Origin: JBGPLH01 sp041486365 [NCBI: Thermodesulfobacteriota bacterium]
Lineage (GTDB): Bacteria > JAUYMQ01
Reading direction: 5' to 3'
Length of the DNA: 7,649 bases
Assembly: GCA_041486365.1 (NCBI GenBank)
Contig: JBGPLH010000150.1
Coordinates: forward strand, 1-7,649
Translations under genes and position numbers: made by a program
Shown: in pieces, positions 1 through 7,318 of the stretch
Layout: the number at the start of each line of letters is the position of its first letter
Position numbering within the stretch: position 1 is the first letter of the stretch
Notes under the pieces: model-generated
Told to the model about the DNA's origin: nothing
Database searches by the model: none
What the model saw: the letters and a program-made list of their open reading frames with translations, nothing else

Positions 1-743
1 CGCTCGGCCAGCGTGCGGGCGATGGCCGCGGTGATCCCCCGGGCGCCGCCGGTCACGAGGACGACTGCGGCGGAATCGATCGGATCGTTCGTCCGCTCCA
101 CGGGTGCGGCGACGGGCCGGAAGACGACGCGCCGGCCGCCGCGCCATGCGGACGCCACATCGGGACCGGGCGGTGCGGCCAGCTCCGAGAGGATGCGCCG
201 GACCTGGGTGGCCGCGTCCGCCGGATCGAGATCCACGGCACGGCACCGCACGGCGGGCCACTCCCAGGCGAGGCACTTGAGGAGCCCCGCGATGGCGCCG
301 CGGTGGGGGTTGGACGCCGCATCGGCCGTGGCGGCGAGCACGAACGCGTTGCCCCGCGCGGCCGCGTCCTTCAGATCGGACGCAGCCAGGCGGAGGAGCG
401 CGGCCAGCGACTTCACCTCGCCCCCGACCCGCGCGCGCCATGCTTCGAGGTCCAGGTCGTCGAAGGCGGGAGCGGCGGCCAGCGGCGCAAGATGGATCAC
501 CGCGCCGATGGGGCCCTGCGTCTCGCGCACGCGCGCGAGCTGGTCCTGGATCGCATAATCGAGTCGGATGACGACGGCGCGCGCGCCGAGATCGATGAGC
601 GCCCGGCCCATCGCATCGGCGATCCCGTCCTCGTCATCCGTGATCACGATGGCGCCCGTCGGCAGGGCAGGAGCGGTGGCGCTCCCCTCCCCGTCGACGC
701 TCGACGTCACCTCGCGGATCGCGAAGGCCGGCGCAGGGGCGAT
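1..743 (-). other. Domain: ketoreductase (KR), structural half plus start of catalytic half; truncated by window edge
   Basis: Residues from about 1955 to the window edge. The structural subdomain (to about 2150) includes GLLKCLAWEWP and CRAVDLDP, typical of PUFA-type KRs. The catalytic Rossmann fold then starts with VVLVTGGARGITA, whose TGGARGIT NADPH loop spans 2185-2192. The Ser-Tyr-Lys catalytic residues would lie past the left edge. It should reduce the beta-keto group formed by the KS. Activity cannot be judged from the visible part. Confidence 0.88.
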
Positions 744-3700
744 CCGCCCCTCCTCGGCGCCGCTTGGCACGGGAGGCTCCGCTTGCGCCTGCTGTGCCTC
801 CGGCGACTGCCCGTTCCCGGCGTGGTCCATCACGCCGGTTCCCTCCCGGTCGTGGCCGTTGCCCCGGGGCGCGGCACCGTTCCCGCCGCCGGAGCGAGGC
901 GGCCCGGCCACCGGTCCGGGCGGCGGGGGCGCCTCCGGTCCGCCGCCCGGGAGCGTGTCGGCGAGCAGGCCCGCGATCGACCGGAGCGACTTCAGCGTGC
1001 GCACCTTCTCCATGAACTCGTCGTCCGCCTTCCAGCCCGCGAGGGCGTCCCAAGTCTGGAAGGTACCGAGGATCTCCACCCGCTTGATCGAATCGATCCC
1101 CAGATCGGCCTCGAGGTCGAGATCGAGGTCGAGCATGTCCGGTGGGTAGCCGGTGCGCTCGCTCACGATGGCGAGGAGCTTCGAGGTCACGTCCTCGAGC
1201 GAGATCGCCGAGCGCGCGCCGTTGCCGCTCGGGGCGGGCGCGGGAGCCAAGGGCCGGACGGGCTTTGCTGAGGCACGGGGCTTCGCCGCCGCGGGGGACG
1301 CGGGCCTTGCGGCCATCGCGGGTGCGATGGGGCGCGCCACGGCGATCGGCTCGAGCAATGGCTGCGAGACGATGGCCTCGGCGTCCCCGGCGCCGAGTTC
1401 CGCCGGCGCGGAAGCGCCCTCGAGGAACGCGAGCATGACGCTCCGCTGCGTCTCGAGGAATCGGGCCATGAGCTGCTGGTGGTGGAGCATCACGGCCGCG
1501 CGATCGCCGCCGGGTGGCGAAACACGCGCGGGTGTGGTGGGGGCTTCGTCGTCGTGCCGGGTCATCTCAAACTCCCGAGGGCGGAGGGGTTCGGCGGTCG
1601 GTCCGGGCGCCGGTGTTGCCGGTGCGTGGCGCGGGGCCGGACGGGTGCGTTCCGTGCGGATCGCTTCCGCGGTTTCGACCCACGCGCTGGGCCTCGCCTC
1701 GTTCGCGGGCCGCACGCGGCTGCCGTTCACGAGCCAGATCGGGCGCGACGCAACCTTCGCCTCGGCCATGAGCGATGCGGGATCGAGGGAGATCAGGGCG
1801 CGGCCCTCGAAGAGCCCGTCGACGGCGACCGGCACGCCCTGGGCGAGCAGTTGCGCGAGCGCGTGCTGGAGCTGAAGGAGTCCGGCGCGCTTGCCGTTGT
1901 CGAGCGCGACGGCGGCGAAGTCGCGTCCGTCGAGGATCTGCTTCGTGAGGCCGGTGAGGACCGAGCCGGGGCCCGCTTCCACGAAAACGCGGGCGCCGGC
2001 CGCGTGCATCGCTTCGATCTCCTCCTGGAAGCGGACGGGCTTCACGAGGTGGTCGACGAGAAGCGCGAGCGCCGCTGCGGGATCGTCGGGGTAACGCCCG
2101 GCGAGCGTGTTCGACCAGACCTGGCACCGGGCGTCCGCGAGGCGGACCATCGATAGGGTCTTCGCGAGACAATCGCGCGCCGGGGCCATGAGCGGGGAGT
2201 GGAACGCGCAGGCCACGCGGATGGGGCGGCTCAGCAGGTCCAGCTCCTCCATCCGCCCCAGCGCCTTCTGCACCGCCTCGCGCGTGCCGGAGATGATCGT
2301 CTGCTTCGGCGAGTTGCGATTCGCCACGACGACGCCCTTGATGCCGCGCAGGGCCTCCTCCACCCTCGCGGCGGGCGCGTCCACGGCGGCCATCGTGCCG
2401 AGATCCCGATCCAGGGCCTCCACGATCGCGCGGCCGCGCGCCTCCGAGATCGAGAAGAGCGCCGCCTCGTCGATCCGTCCCGCCGCGTAGAGCGCCACGT
2501 ATTCGCCGTAGCTGTGCCCGGCCGCCATGTCCGGGCGCACGCCGAGGCGATCGAGCAGGGCGATCATCGCCGAGCCCGCGGCGCCGAGGGCGGGCTGCGC
2601 CACGCGCGTGTCGGTGATCGCCTCCATCGCGGCCTGCTCTTCCTCCTTCGTGAAACGCGGGCGGGGGAAGACGAGGGCGCTGAGAGGGCGCCCGAGTTTC
2701 GCGGCGAGGGCAACGTCGGCCCGTTCGAAGGCGGCGCGGACCTCGGGGAAGTGCACCGCCAGCTCGCGCAGCATGTCGGGGCGCTGCGATCCCTGGCCGG
2801 GGAAGAGGAACGCCACGCGGCCGTCCGGGGCCAGCGGCCGGTCGCTGAAGTAGATCCCGCGCGGATCCTCGAAGCGGCCCCCGGCGCCCGAGCGCAGGTG
2901 CTCGGCCGCGCGGCCGAGCTTGGCGGCGAGGTCTTCCTTGGAATCGGCGACGACGGCGAGCGTGAGCGCGGCCTCGCGGCCCCGGCGCGAGCGCAGCGCG
3001 GTGGCGGCCGTGCAGGCCAGGTCGGCGAGGGCGTGGGGCGTCGCCGGGTCCGCGGCGCGGAGGTACGGCTCGATCTGCGTGAGGAGCCCGGCGCGATCGG
3101 TTCCGCTCCAGGCGAGAAGCTCGCTCGGCCAGCGGCGCAGGGTCTTCTCCTCGCCCCCGAGGAAGTCTCCCTCGTACTCCTCCAGCACGGCGTGGAAGTT
3201 CGTCCCGCCGAAGCCGAAGGCGCTCACGCCGGCGCGGCGCGGATGATCCGCCGGCCGGATCCAGGGGCGCGTCTCCGCGTTCACGTAGAGCGGGCCCGTG
3301 CCGAAGCCCGACTTCGGGTTGGGTCTTTCCACGTTGATCGTGGGCGGCAGGATCCGGTCGTGGAGCGCCAGGGCGATCTTCATGAGACCCGCCACGCCCG
3401 CCGAGCACTTCGTGTGCCCGATCATCGACTTCACGGATCCGACGGCGCAGCTCCCGGGCTTCGCCCCCTCCGCCTCGAGCACGCGGGTGAGCGACTGGGC
3501 CTCGGCGAGATCGCCCGCCACGGTCCCCGTGCCGTGCGCCTCGAAGAGCCCGACGGTCGCGGGGGAGAAGCCGGCCTTCGCGTATGCGCGCTCCAGGGCG
3601 CGCATCTGTCCCTCGGGCCGGGGTGCCGTGAGGCCGCGGTCGCGCCCGTCGCTCGATCCACCGACTCCCTTGATCACCGCGTAGACGCGATCCCCGTCGC

Positions 3701-6605
3701 GCTCCGCGTCGTCCAGCCGCTTGAGCACCAGGGCGACGAGCCCCTCCGAGATCACGATCCCGTCCGCCTCGGTGTCGAAGGTCCGGCAGCGGCCGTGCGG
3801 CGAGAGGGCCTGGGTCTTCGCGAAGCAGAGGTAGGTGAAAGGATTCTGCATGGTGTCGGCGCCGCCGACGATCACCATGTCGCTGTTCAGGGTCTCGAGC
3901 TCCCGCACCGCCAGGTGCACCGCCGCGAGCGAGGATGCGCAGGCCGCGTCCACGGTGAAGTTCACGCCTCCGAGATCGAAGCGATTGGCCACGCGCCCCG
4001 CCGCGACGTTGGGGAGGATTCCGGCGAAGGAGTCCTCCGTCCACTTCGGGAGCCGCGCGTAGGCCTCCGGCCCGGCGTCGGGATCGACCATCGGGAGGTG
4101 GGAGCGGATCGCGTACTGCGCGCCCAGATCGGCCAGGCCGCCTCCGGCGCCGAAGATCACCGATGTCTTCTCACGGTTGAACTCGCGATCGAGGTAGCCC
4201 GCGTCCGAGAGCGCGGCGCGGGAGACCTCGAGCGTGAGCAGCTGCATCGGCTCGATGGAGGCGAGGGTGCTCGGAGGCATCCCGTAGGCCAGCGGGTCGA
4301 AGGGGATGTCCTCGAGGAAGCCGCCCCAGCGGGAATAGATCCTGTCCGGCGCCTTGCGGTCCTCGTCGAAGTAGAGTCGCCAGTCCCAGCGATCCGGGGG
4401 GATCTCCGTGATCGCGTCCCGCTTCGCGAGCACGTTCTCCCAGAAGGTCCGGAGATCCCCCGCCTTCGGGAGGAGGCAGCCCATGCCCACGATCGCGATG
4501 TCGCTGGGCGCCGGGCGGGCGGTGTCGGGGTCCCGGTGCGCGCGCGCGTGCTCGGAGAGCCACGCGGAGCTTCCGACGGAGACGTCGCGGTGGAGCGAGG
4601 CGATCGGGACGATGTCGTGGCGCAGCTCCGCGACCTGCCCGATCATGTACATCCCCTGACGGCGCTGCTCGGCGTCGCCCACGCGCGCGTGGCGGGGGAC
4701 GGGCGGGCCGCCGTTTCCGCCGCCGACGTGCGTGATCCCCTTGGATGCGATGCGCAATCGCCCGAGGTTCAGCATCTCGAGCGCGTCGCGGATCTCCTCC
4801 GCGGATCGCCCCTGCGCCAGGAGCCGCCGCTTCTCGTCGAGGAACTCCTGCGCAAAGGCTGTGTCCACGCAGCGGGTGGCGTGGCCGGGGCCGGTCTCCA
4901 GCAGCACCGTCCGGCGGCAGGCGAGTGCTTCCTCCTGGAACCCGGGCTGGATCGCGCCGGAGGAGACCGCCTCCTCCGTGAACAGGTACGCGGTCCCCAG
5001 GAGCACGCCGAGCTTCGCGCCGGCCTCCGCGAGCGGGGCGGCGAGGGTGGCGACCATGGCGGCCGAGCGCGCGTCGTGGATCCCGCCGGCGAAGATCACG
5101 TGGAGCTTCTCGAACTCGCCCGCCGGGGTCTTCCGGAGCAGCAGCTCGACCATCGTTTCCCACAGGACGAAGCTCGAGCGCGGGCCGACGTGCCCGCCGC
5201 ACTCGCGTCCCTCGAAGACGAATCGCCGCGCGCCGTCGGCCAGGAACATCTCGAGCAGGCCCGGCGAGGGCACGTGCAGGTAGGTGGCGATCCCCTCCCG
5301 CTCCAGCGCGAGGGCCTGATCGGGCCGTCCGCCGGCGATCAGCGCGAAGGGCGGACGCGCCTCGCGGATCGCCTCGAGCTGTTCCTTGCGGAGATCGAGC
5401 GGGACGAAGCCGAGTATCCCGACGCCCCAGGCGCGACCGCCGAAGTGTTCCCGCGTCTCCTCGAGGAGGGTCCGCACCTCCGCGCCCCGCATGAGGGCGA
5501 GGGCGAGGAAGGGGAGCGCACCTCCATCGGCGACCGCCTGCGCGAAGGGGGCCACATCGCTCACCCGGGTCATCGGGCCCTGAAGGATCGGATAACGCGT
5601 GCCGTGGGACCGTGCGAGCGCGGAGTCCTCGTCGAGGGGGCGGAGCCTTCGCGCGGCCGCAACGTGCGCGTCGATGGCGCGTCGGATTCCCTCGATCGCG
5701 CCGCCGGCTGTCATGAAACGCGACGCGATTCGCGCGGCGAAGGCCGCGTCCTGCCCCGTGAGCCAGGGCCTGTCGCCGGGAGACGGCTCGCGCATGGCCC
5801 GCGCGACGGCGTCGCGCATCGTCAGGCCCGCGTCGGGACCCCCTTCGGACTGGAGCCGGGTGTCGATCTCCTGGAGCGCTTCCGCGACGCGAAGGCCGGG
5901 ACGGGCGTACAGACGGGTGGTCGCGTCGCCGGCGAGCGCGGCTCCGAGGCAAAGCGTCTCGCTGCCGTCCATCGCGGCTAGTCGCGCGCGCAGAGGCTCC
6001 GGGATCGACGCGAGGCCCTCCCGCGTGAGGGCCAGTTGCCAGTCGAGCACGATGCCCGCGGCGCCCGCGGTCGCGCAGGCCGCCGCGGTGTGGAGCCCGA
6101 TCCCGCCCTGCACCCAGAGGGGGAGGCCCGCGTCCAGCGCGAGCAGTCGCTGCAGGAGGATGAAGGAGGTCTCGTCCCCGACACGGCCCCCCGCCTCGTG
6201 TCCCTTCGCGACGATGCCCGCGGCGCCGAGCCGCAGCGCCAGATCCACGAGGGACGCGTCACGTGCCTCGATGAGGATTGCGATCGATCGTCCCTCACGC
6301 AGCGCGCGGGCGGCGGATTCGATCCGCGCCGCGTCGGTCCCGGTCAGGATCGCGGCACCGCAGCGATCGGGCAGAAGAGGCAGAAGAGAATTCAGGAAAT
6401 CGGGATCGTCGGCATCCAGTCGCACGCCGAAGAGGGTACGGGTGTGCTCCTCGATGCGCGCGAGAGCGGACTCCGCGATGTCAGGCGCGGAGACGTACTC
6501 GAGGTCGAGCATGCCCAGCGCGCCTGCGCGCGAAGCGGCGATGGCCAGCCCCGGATCGGGGAATCCGGGGAGGGTGAGGACGATTTCCTTCGGGAGCCCG
6601 GCCAT
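1..6605 (-). CDS. PUFA-synthase-like type I polyketide/fatty acid synthase with N-terminal tandem NPD (PfaD-like) domains; C-terminus outside window
   Basis: One uninterrupted frame of 2201 codons plus two bases, open at the left edge. The start is the ATG at 6605-6603. It is preceded by a GGGTGATC ribosome site, and the first upstream in-frame stop (6683-6681) lies 25 codons away with no ATG, GTG or TTG between, so no other start is possible. Visible order: NPD1 (residues about 5-235), NPD2 (335-690), KS (702-1145), AT (1264-1580), helical linker, ACP (1802-1885), KR (from about 1955, cut). Key residues: H472, C889/H1024/H1064, S1365/H1469, S1839 and TGGARGIT at 2185-2192. The KS and ACP motifs (DAACASS, DLGIDSIKRVEI) are those of the PUFA/secondary-lipid synthase branch. 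Expected role: cytosolic iterative assembly of a fatty acyl or polyketide chain from malonyl units. The product, and any dehydratase after the KR, cannot be seen. The family call is secure; the product is unknown. Confidence 0.96.
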   Translation of the reverse strand, partial: MAGLPKEIVLTLPGFPDPGLAIAASRAGALGMLDLEYVSAPDIAESALARIEEHTRTLFGVRLDADDPDFLNSLLPLLPDRCGAAILTGTDAARIESAARALREGRSIAILIEARDASLVDLALRLGAAGIVAKGHEAGGRVGDETSFILLQRLLALDAGLPLWVQGGIGLHTAAACATAGAAGIVLDWQLALTREGLASIPEPLRARLAAMDGSETLCLGAALAGDATTRLYARPGLRVAEALQEIDTRLQSEGGPDAGLTMRDAVARAMREPSPGDRPWLTGQDAAFAARIASRFMTAGGAIEGIRRAIDAHVAAARRLRPLDEDSALARSHGTRYPILQGPMTRVSDVAPFAQAVADGGALPFLALALMRGAEVRTLLEETREHFGGRAWGVGILGFVPLDLRKEQLEAIREARPPFALIAGGRPDQALALEREGIATYLHVPSPGLLEMFLADGARRFVFEGRECGGHVGPRSSFVLWETMVELLLRKTPAGEFEKLHVIFAGGIHDARSAAMVATLAAPLAEAGAKLGVLLGTAYLFTEEAVSSGAIQPGFQEEALACRRTVLLETGPGHATRCVDTAFAQEFLDEKRRLLAQGRSAEEIRDALEMLNLGRLRIASKGITHVGGGNGGPPVPRHARVGDAEQRRQGMYMIGQVAELRHDIVPIASLHRDVSVGSSAWLSEHARAHRDPDTARPAPSDIAIVGMGCLLPKAGDLRTFWENVLAKRDAITEIPPDRWDWRLYFDEDRKAPDRIYSRWGGFLEDIPFDPLAYGMPPSTLASIEPMQLLTLEVSRAALSDAGYLDREFNREKTSVIFGAGGGLADLGAQYAIRSHLPMVDPDAGPEAYARLPKWTEDSFAGILPNVAAGRVANRFDLGGVNFTVDAACASSLAAVHLAVRELETLNSDMVIVGGADTMQNPFTYLCFAKTQALSPHGRCRTFDTEADGIVISEGLVALVLKRLDDAERDGDRVYAVIKGVGGSSDGRDRGLTAPRPEGQMRALERAYAKAGFSPATVGLFEAHGTGTVAGDLAEAQSLTRVLEAEGAKPGSCAVGSVKSMIGHTKCSAGVAGLMKIALALHDRILPPTINVERPNPKSGFGTGPLYVNAETRPWIRPADHPRRAGVSAFGFGGTNFHAVLEEYEGDFLGGEEKTLRRWPSELLAWSGTDRAGLLTQIEPYLRAADPATPHALADLACTAATALRSRRGREAALTLAVVADSKEDLAAKLGRAAEHLRSGAGGRFEDPRGIYFSDRPLAPDGRVAFLFPGQGSQRPDMLRELAVHFPEVRAAFERADVALAAKLGRPLSALVFPRPRFTKEEEQAAMEAITDTRVAQPALGAAGSAMIALLDRLGVRPDMAAGHSYGEYVALYAAGRIDEAALFSISEARGRAIVEALDRDLGTMAAVDAPAARVEEALRGIKGVVVANRNSPKQTIISGTREAVQKALGRMEELDLLSRPIRVACAFHSPLMAPARDCLAKTLSMVRLADARCQVWSNTLAGRYPDDPAAALALLVDHLVKPVRFQEEIEAMHAAGARVFVEAGPGSVLTGLTKQILDGRDFAAVALDNGKRAGLLQLQHALAQLLAQGVPVAVDGLFEGRALISLDPASLMAEAKVASRPIWLVNGSRVRPANEARPSAWVETAEAIRTERTRPAPRHAPATPAPGPTAEPLRPREFEMTRHDDEAPTTPARVSPPGGDRAAVMLHHQQLMARFLETQRSVMLAFLEGASAPAELGAGDAEAIVSQPLLEPIAVARPIAPAMAARPASPAAAKPRASAKPVRPLAPAPAPSGNGARSAISLEDVTSKLLAIVSERTGYPPDMLDLDLDLEADLGIDSIKRVEILGTFQTWDALAGWKADDEFMEKVRTLKSLRSIAGLLADTLPGGGPEAPPPPGPVAGPPRSGGGNGAAPRGNGHDREGTGVMDHAGNGQSPEAQQAQAEPPVPSGAEEGRIAPAPAFAIREVTSSVDGEGSATAPALPTGAIVITDDEDGIADAMGRALIDLGARAVVIRLDYAIQDQLARVRETQGPIGAVIHLAPLAAAPAFDDLDLEAWRARVGGEVKSLAALLRLAASDLKDAAARGNAFVLAATADAASNPHRGAIAGLLKCLAWEWPAVRCRAVDLDPADAATQVRRILSELAAPPGPDVASAWRGGRRVVFRPVAAPVERTNDPIDSAAVVLVTGGARGITAAIARTLAE
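951..1202 (-). other. Domain: acyl carrier protein (single copy)
   Basis: Residues about 1802-1885. The four-helix carrier fold carries LEADLGIDSIKRVEIL, with Ser1839 as the phosphopantetheine attachment site. It closely resembles the carrier domains of PUFA synthases, but only one copy is visible, whereas PfaA-type proteins usually carry several in tandem. It is followed by a Gly/Pro/Asn-rich flexible linker (about 1886-1960). A phosphopantetheinyl transferase is required and is not encoded in the window. Confidence 0.95.
1416..1496 (-). other. Post-AT amphipathic helix (probable dimerisation element)
   Basis: Residues about 1704-1730 form a predicted helix containing HHQQLMARFLETQ with hydrophobic residues at helical spacing (M, L, F, V, M, L). 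It is isolated between two low-complexity Pro/Ala-rich linkers (about 1625-1700 and 1750-1797). Similar helices with an FLxTQ core occur between AT and ACP in related large synthases. A self-association role is inferred. Confidence 0.45.
1866..2816 (-). other. Domain: acyltransferase (AT), probably malonyl-specific
   Basis: Residues about 1264-1580. PGQGSQ lies at 1269-1274. The nucleophile Ser1365 is in GHSYGEY, and the catalytic His1469 is in ACAFHSPL. Arg1390 lies exactly 25 residues after the Ser, the spacing of the carboxylate-binding Arg in FabD, so an extender with a free carboxylate is expected. The AFH form of the specificity motif resembles malonyl (HAFH) and not methylmalonyl (YASH) enzymes. 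Malonyl specificity is therefore likely but inferred. Confidence 0.92.
3171..4502 (-). other. Domain: ketosynthase (KS)
   Basis: Residues about 702-1145. It begins DIAIVGMGC (702-710) and ends in GFGGTNFH (H1138). The catalytic triad is intact: Cys889 in VDAACASS, His1024 in EAHGTGT and His1064 in VKSMIGHTK. It performs decarboxylative Claisen condensation of malonyl-ACP with the growing chain. The DAACASS and SVKSMIGHTKCSAG forms are characteristic of PUFA, heterocyst-glycolipid and enediyne iterative synthases more than of modular PKSs. This is a working condensing domain by residue content. Confidence 0.95.
4536..5603 (-). other. Domain: second NPD/PfaD-like FMN barrel (NPD2), probable enoyl reductase
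   Basis: Residues about 335-690. It has the complete family signature: PILQGPM at 339-345, GRECGGH with H472, and AGGIHD at 506-511. It ends with a helical extension containing EEIRDALEMLNLGR, of the kind that follows the barrel in PfaD-like proteins. PfaD is the stand-alone FMN enoyl reductase of PUFA synthases. A fused copy here suggests enoyl reduction in cis, upstream of the KS. The fold and motifs are seen directly; the enoyl-reductase assignment follows from the PUFA-synthase relatives, since nitronate oxidation would make no sense inside this protein. Confidence 0.85.
5901..6593 (-). other. Domain: first nitronate-monooxygenase-like TIM barrel (NPD1), apparently degenerate
   Basis: Residues about 5-235 of the synthase. 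Alternating strands and helices are typical of the FMN-dependent nitronate monooxygenase/PfaD enoyl-reductase fold. Recognisable parts are an opening PGFPDPGLAIA segment, GAAGIVAKGHEAGG ending at residue 140, and the WVQGGIG phosphate-loop-like motif at 164-170. The usual N-terminal QGPM motif is missing. The family signature GxEAGGH reads GHEAGGR, so residue 141 is Arg (codon CGT) where the catalytic His normally sits. By inference this copy may bind flavin or serve a structural role without normal chemistry. A helical stretch (about 236-333) joins it to the second barrel. Confidence 0.8.
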
Positions 6606-6607
6606 GA

Positions 6608-6615
6608 GATCACCC
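6608..6615 (-). promoter_or_regulatory. Ribosome binding site of the synthase gene
   Basis: Read on the minus strand, GGGTGATC sits two bases before the ATG. It matches the 3' part of the full Shine-Dalgarno complement (AAGGAGGTGATC). In that register the GG of the core lies seven bases from the start codon, which is a normal spacing. It supports the chosen start. Confidence 0.7.
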
Positions 6616-6807
6616 GCCGCGAGGCATTGGAGCTCCGCGGCGCGTCGTGCTTCGTTACCGTCAAGAAGCGATCTGTTATCTCAGCACCAACAACGCAGGC
6701 CACCGTTGATGGGAATACCTTCCCCGGCCCGGACCTGAGCCCCGCGAGACTTACATAGATGATGAGGGGATCCAGCGGGCGTTCCGCCGGACGGGTCACC
6801 TGCAACG

Positions 6808-6852
6808 CGCGCCAAATCAGGTGGGTTTCCTGGCGCGGCCTGGCCCCAGGCC
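6808..6852 (-). repeat. GC-rich inverted repeats about 200 bp upstream of the synthase
   Basis: Two adjacent dyads. CGCGCCA (6808-6814) pairs with TGGCGCG (6831-6837) across 16 bases. GGCCTGG (6837-6843) pairs with CCAGGCC (6846-6852) with a two-base centre. They share base 6837, so both would not form completely at once. They could fold in a long 5' leader of the synthase mRNA, but in GC-rich DNA such dyads also arise by chance. Confidence 0.3.
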
Positions 6853-7063
6853 CAGTGGGACGACGGGGTCCCCGCGATGCCCCAGCCTCGCGGTCCAGCC
6901 TTACAAAAGACTGGCGAACCTCCTCCCGTCTGGCTCGATGTGCAAGAAGCAGGCCACGAGTTTTGAGTGTCGTTCAATGAATCGGAATCAGTACAAAGGG
7001 GAAGAATTTGGCATCGATATATAAGGATTCCACTAGTCCAGCGCGAGGTTGCAAGAGAGACGT

Positions 7064-7099
7064 GGAAAAGTTTTTCCCAATAGAGGAAAAGTTTTTTCC
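7064..7099. repeat. Paired AT-rich palindromes, possible tandem operator
   Basis: Copy one (7064-7077) is GGAAAA-GT-TTTTCC and copy two (7085-7099) is GGAAAA-GTT-TTTTCC. Their centres lie 21-22 bp apart, about two helical turns. Because each is self-complementary, the two can also pair with each other as a roughly 14-bp hairpin with one bulge and a loop at 7078-7084. No T-run follows on either strand, so it is not a standard terminator. A dimeric regulator site is a reasonable inference. Confidence 0.5.
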
Positions 7100-7220
7100 A
7101 AAATGACTACCTGTATTACATCGTGGGCATTCTTGGAGTAACCCATATGAGGAAGCCGGTGGGCAGCAAAGTACTTGGAAATTCACGGTTTCGTTACAAT
7201 GTGCCTTCTCCGCGCAGGGG

Positions 7221-7244
7221 GGAGGCAGCGCCTCCTTTGGAGGC
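7221..7244. repeat. Three-segment alternative hairpin (GGAGGC / GCCTCC / GGAGGC)
   Basis: GGAGGC (7221-7226), GCCTCC (7230-7235) and GGAGGC (7239-7244) are separated by AGC and TTT. The middle segment can pair perfectly with either flank, which gives two mutually exclusive 6-bp hairpins with three-base loops. This could be an attenuator-like leader element or simply a repeated hexamer. No terminator T-run is present. Confidence 0.4.
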
Positions 7245-7288
7245 ATATTCCCGACAATTCCTGGTCTCGAGCGTGAGCAAAGCGGCGG

Positions 7289-7318
7289 CTGGAGATCAGG
7301 ATCTCCAGGTTGTCCTGG
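7289..7318. repeat. Perfect 20-bp palindrome with adjoining small dyad
   Basis: CTGGAGATC (7289-7297) and GATCTCCAG (7300-7308) are exact reverse complements around a two-base AG centre. Overlapping the right arm, CCAGG (7305-7309) and CCTGG (7314-7318) flank the tetraloop TTGT. The 9-bp perfect arms are the strongest dyad in the region. They lie about 190 bp upstream of the plus-strand gene and would suit a dimeric DNA-binding protein. Confidence 0.5.

Noticed and set aside
303-1271. A 322-codon plus-strand open frame over the ACP-KR region
   Set aside because: It is antisense to the ACP and KR structural domain and has no motif.
1567-4044. An 825-codon minus-strand open frame
   Set aside because: It is in a different phase from the KS Cys889 and AT Ser1365 codons, and its translation is Arg/Gly-rich with no motif.
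4171-5952. A 593-codon minus-strand open frame
   Set aside because: It is out of phase with the NPD2 and KS motifs, which are intact in the 6605-to-1 frame; its translation is low complexity.
2199-5981. A 1260-codon plus-strand open frame opposite the synthase
   Set aside because: It is rich in Arg, Gly, Ala and Glu with no domain, and lies exactly antisense to the KS, AT and NPD2 motifs. It stays open only because of the high GC content.
6688-6706. Possible sigma54 site on the minus strand (TGGCCTGCGTTGTTGG)
   Set aside because: The GG at -24 is not followed by GC at the required ten-base spacing.
5599-6738. A 379-codon plus-strand open frame
   Set aside because: It is antisense to NPD1 and the synthase start, with Ser/Arg/Ala-rich shadow composition and no recognisable domain.
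6681-6977. A 98-codon minus-strand frame in the intergenic region
   Set aside because: It has a Pro/Gly/Ser-rich translation, no domain and no clear third-position bias, and it ends before the synthase start. It is not supported as a gene.
7010-7027. TATATAAGG-like sequence considered as a promoter -10 box or TATA element
   Set aside because: No acceptable -35 hexamer was found at 16-18 bp on either strand.
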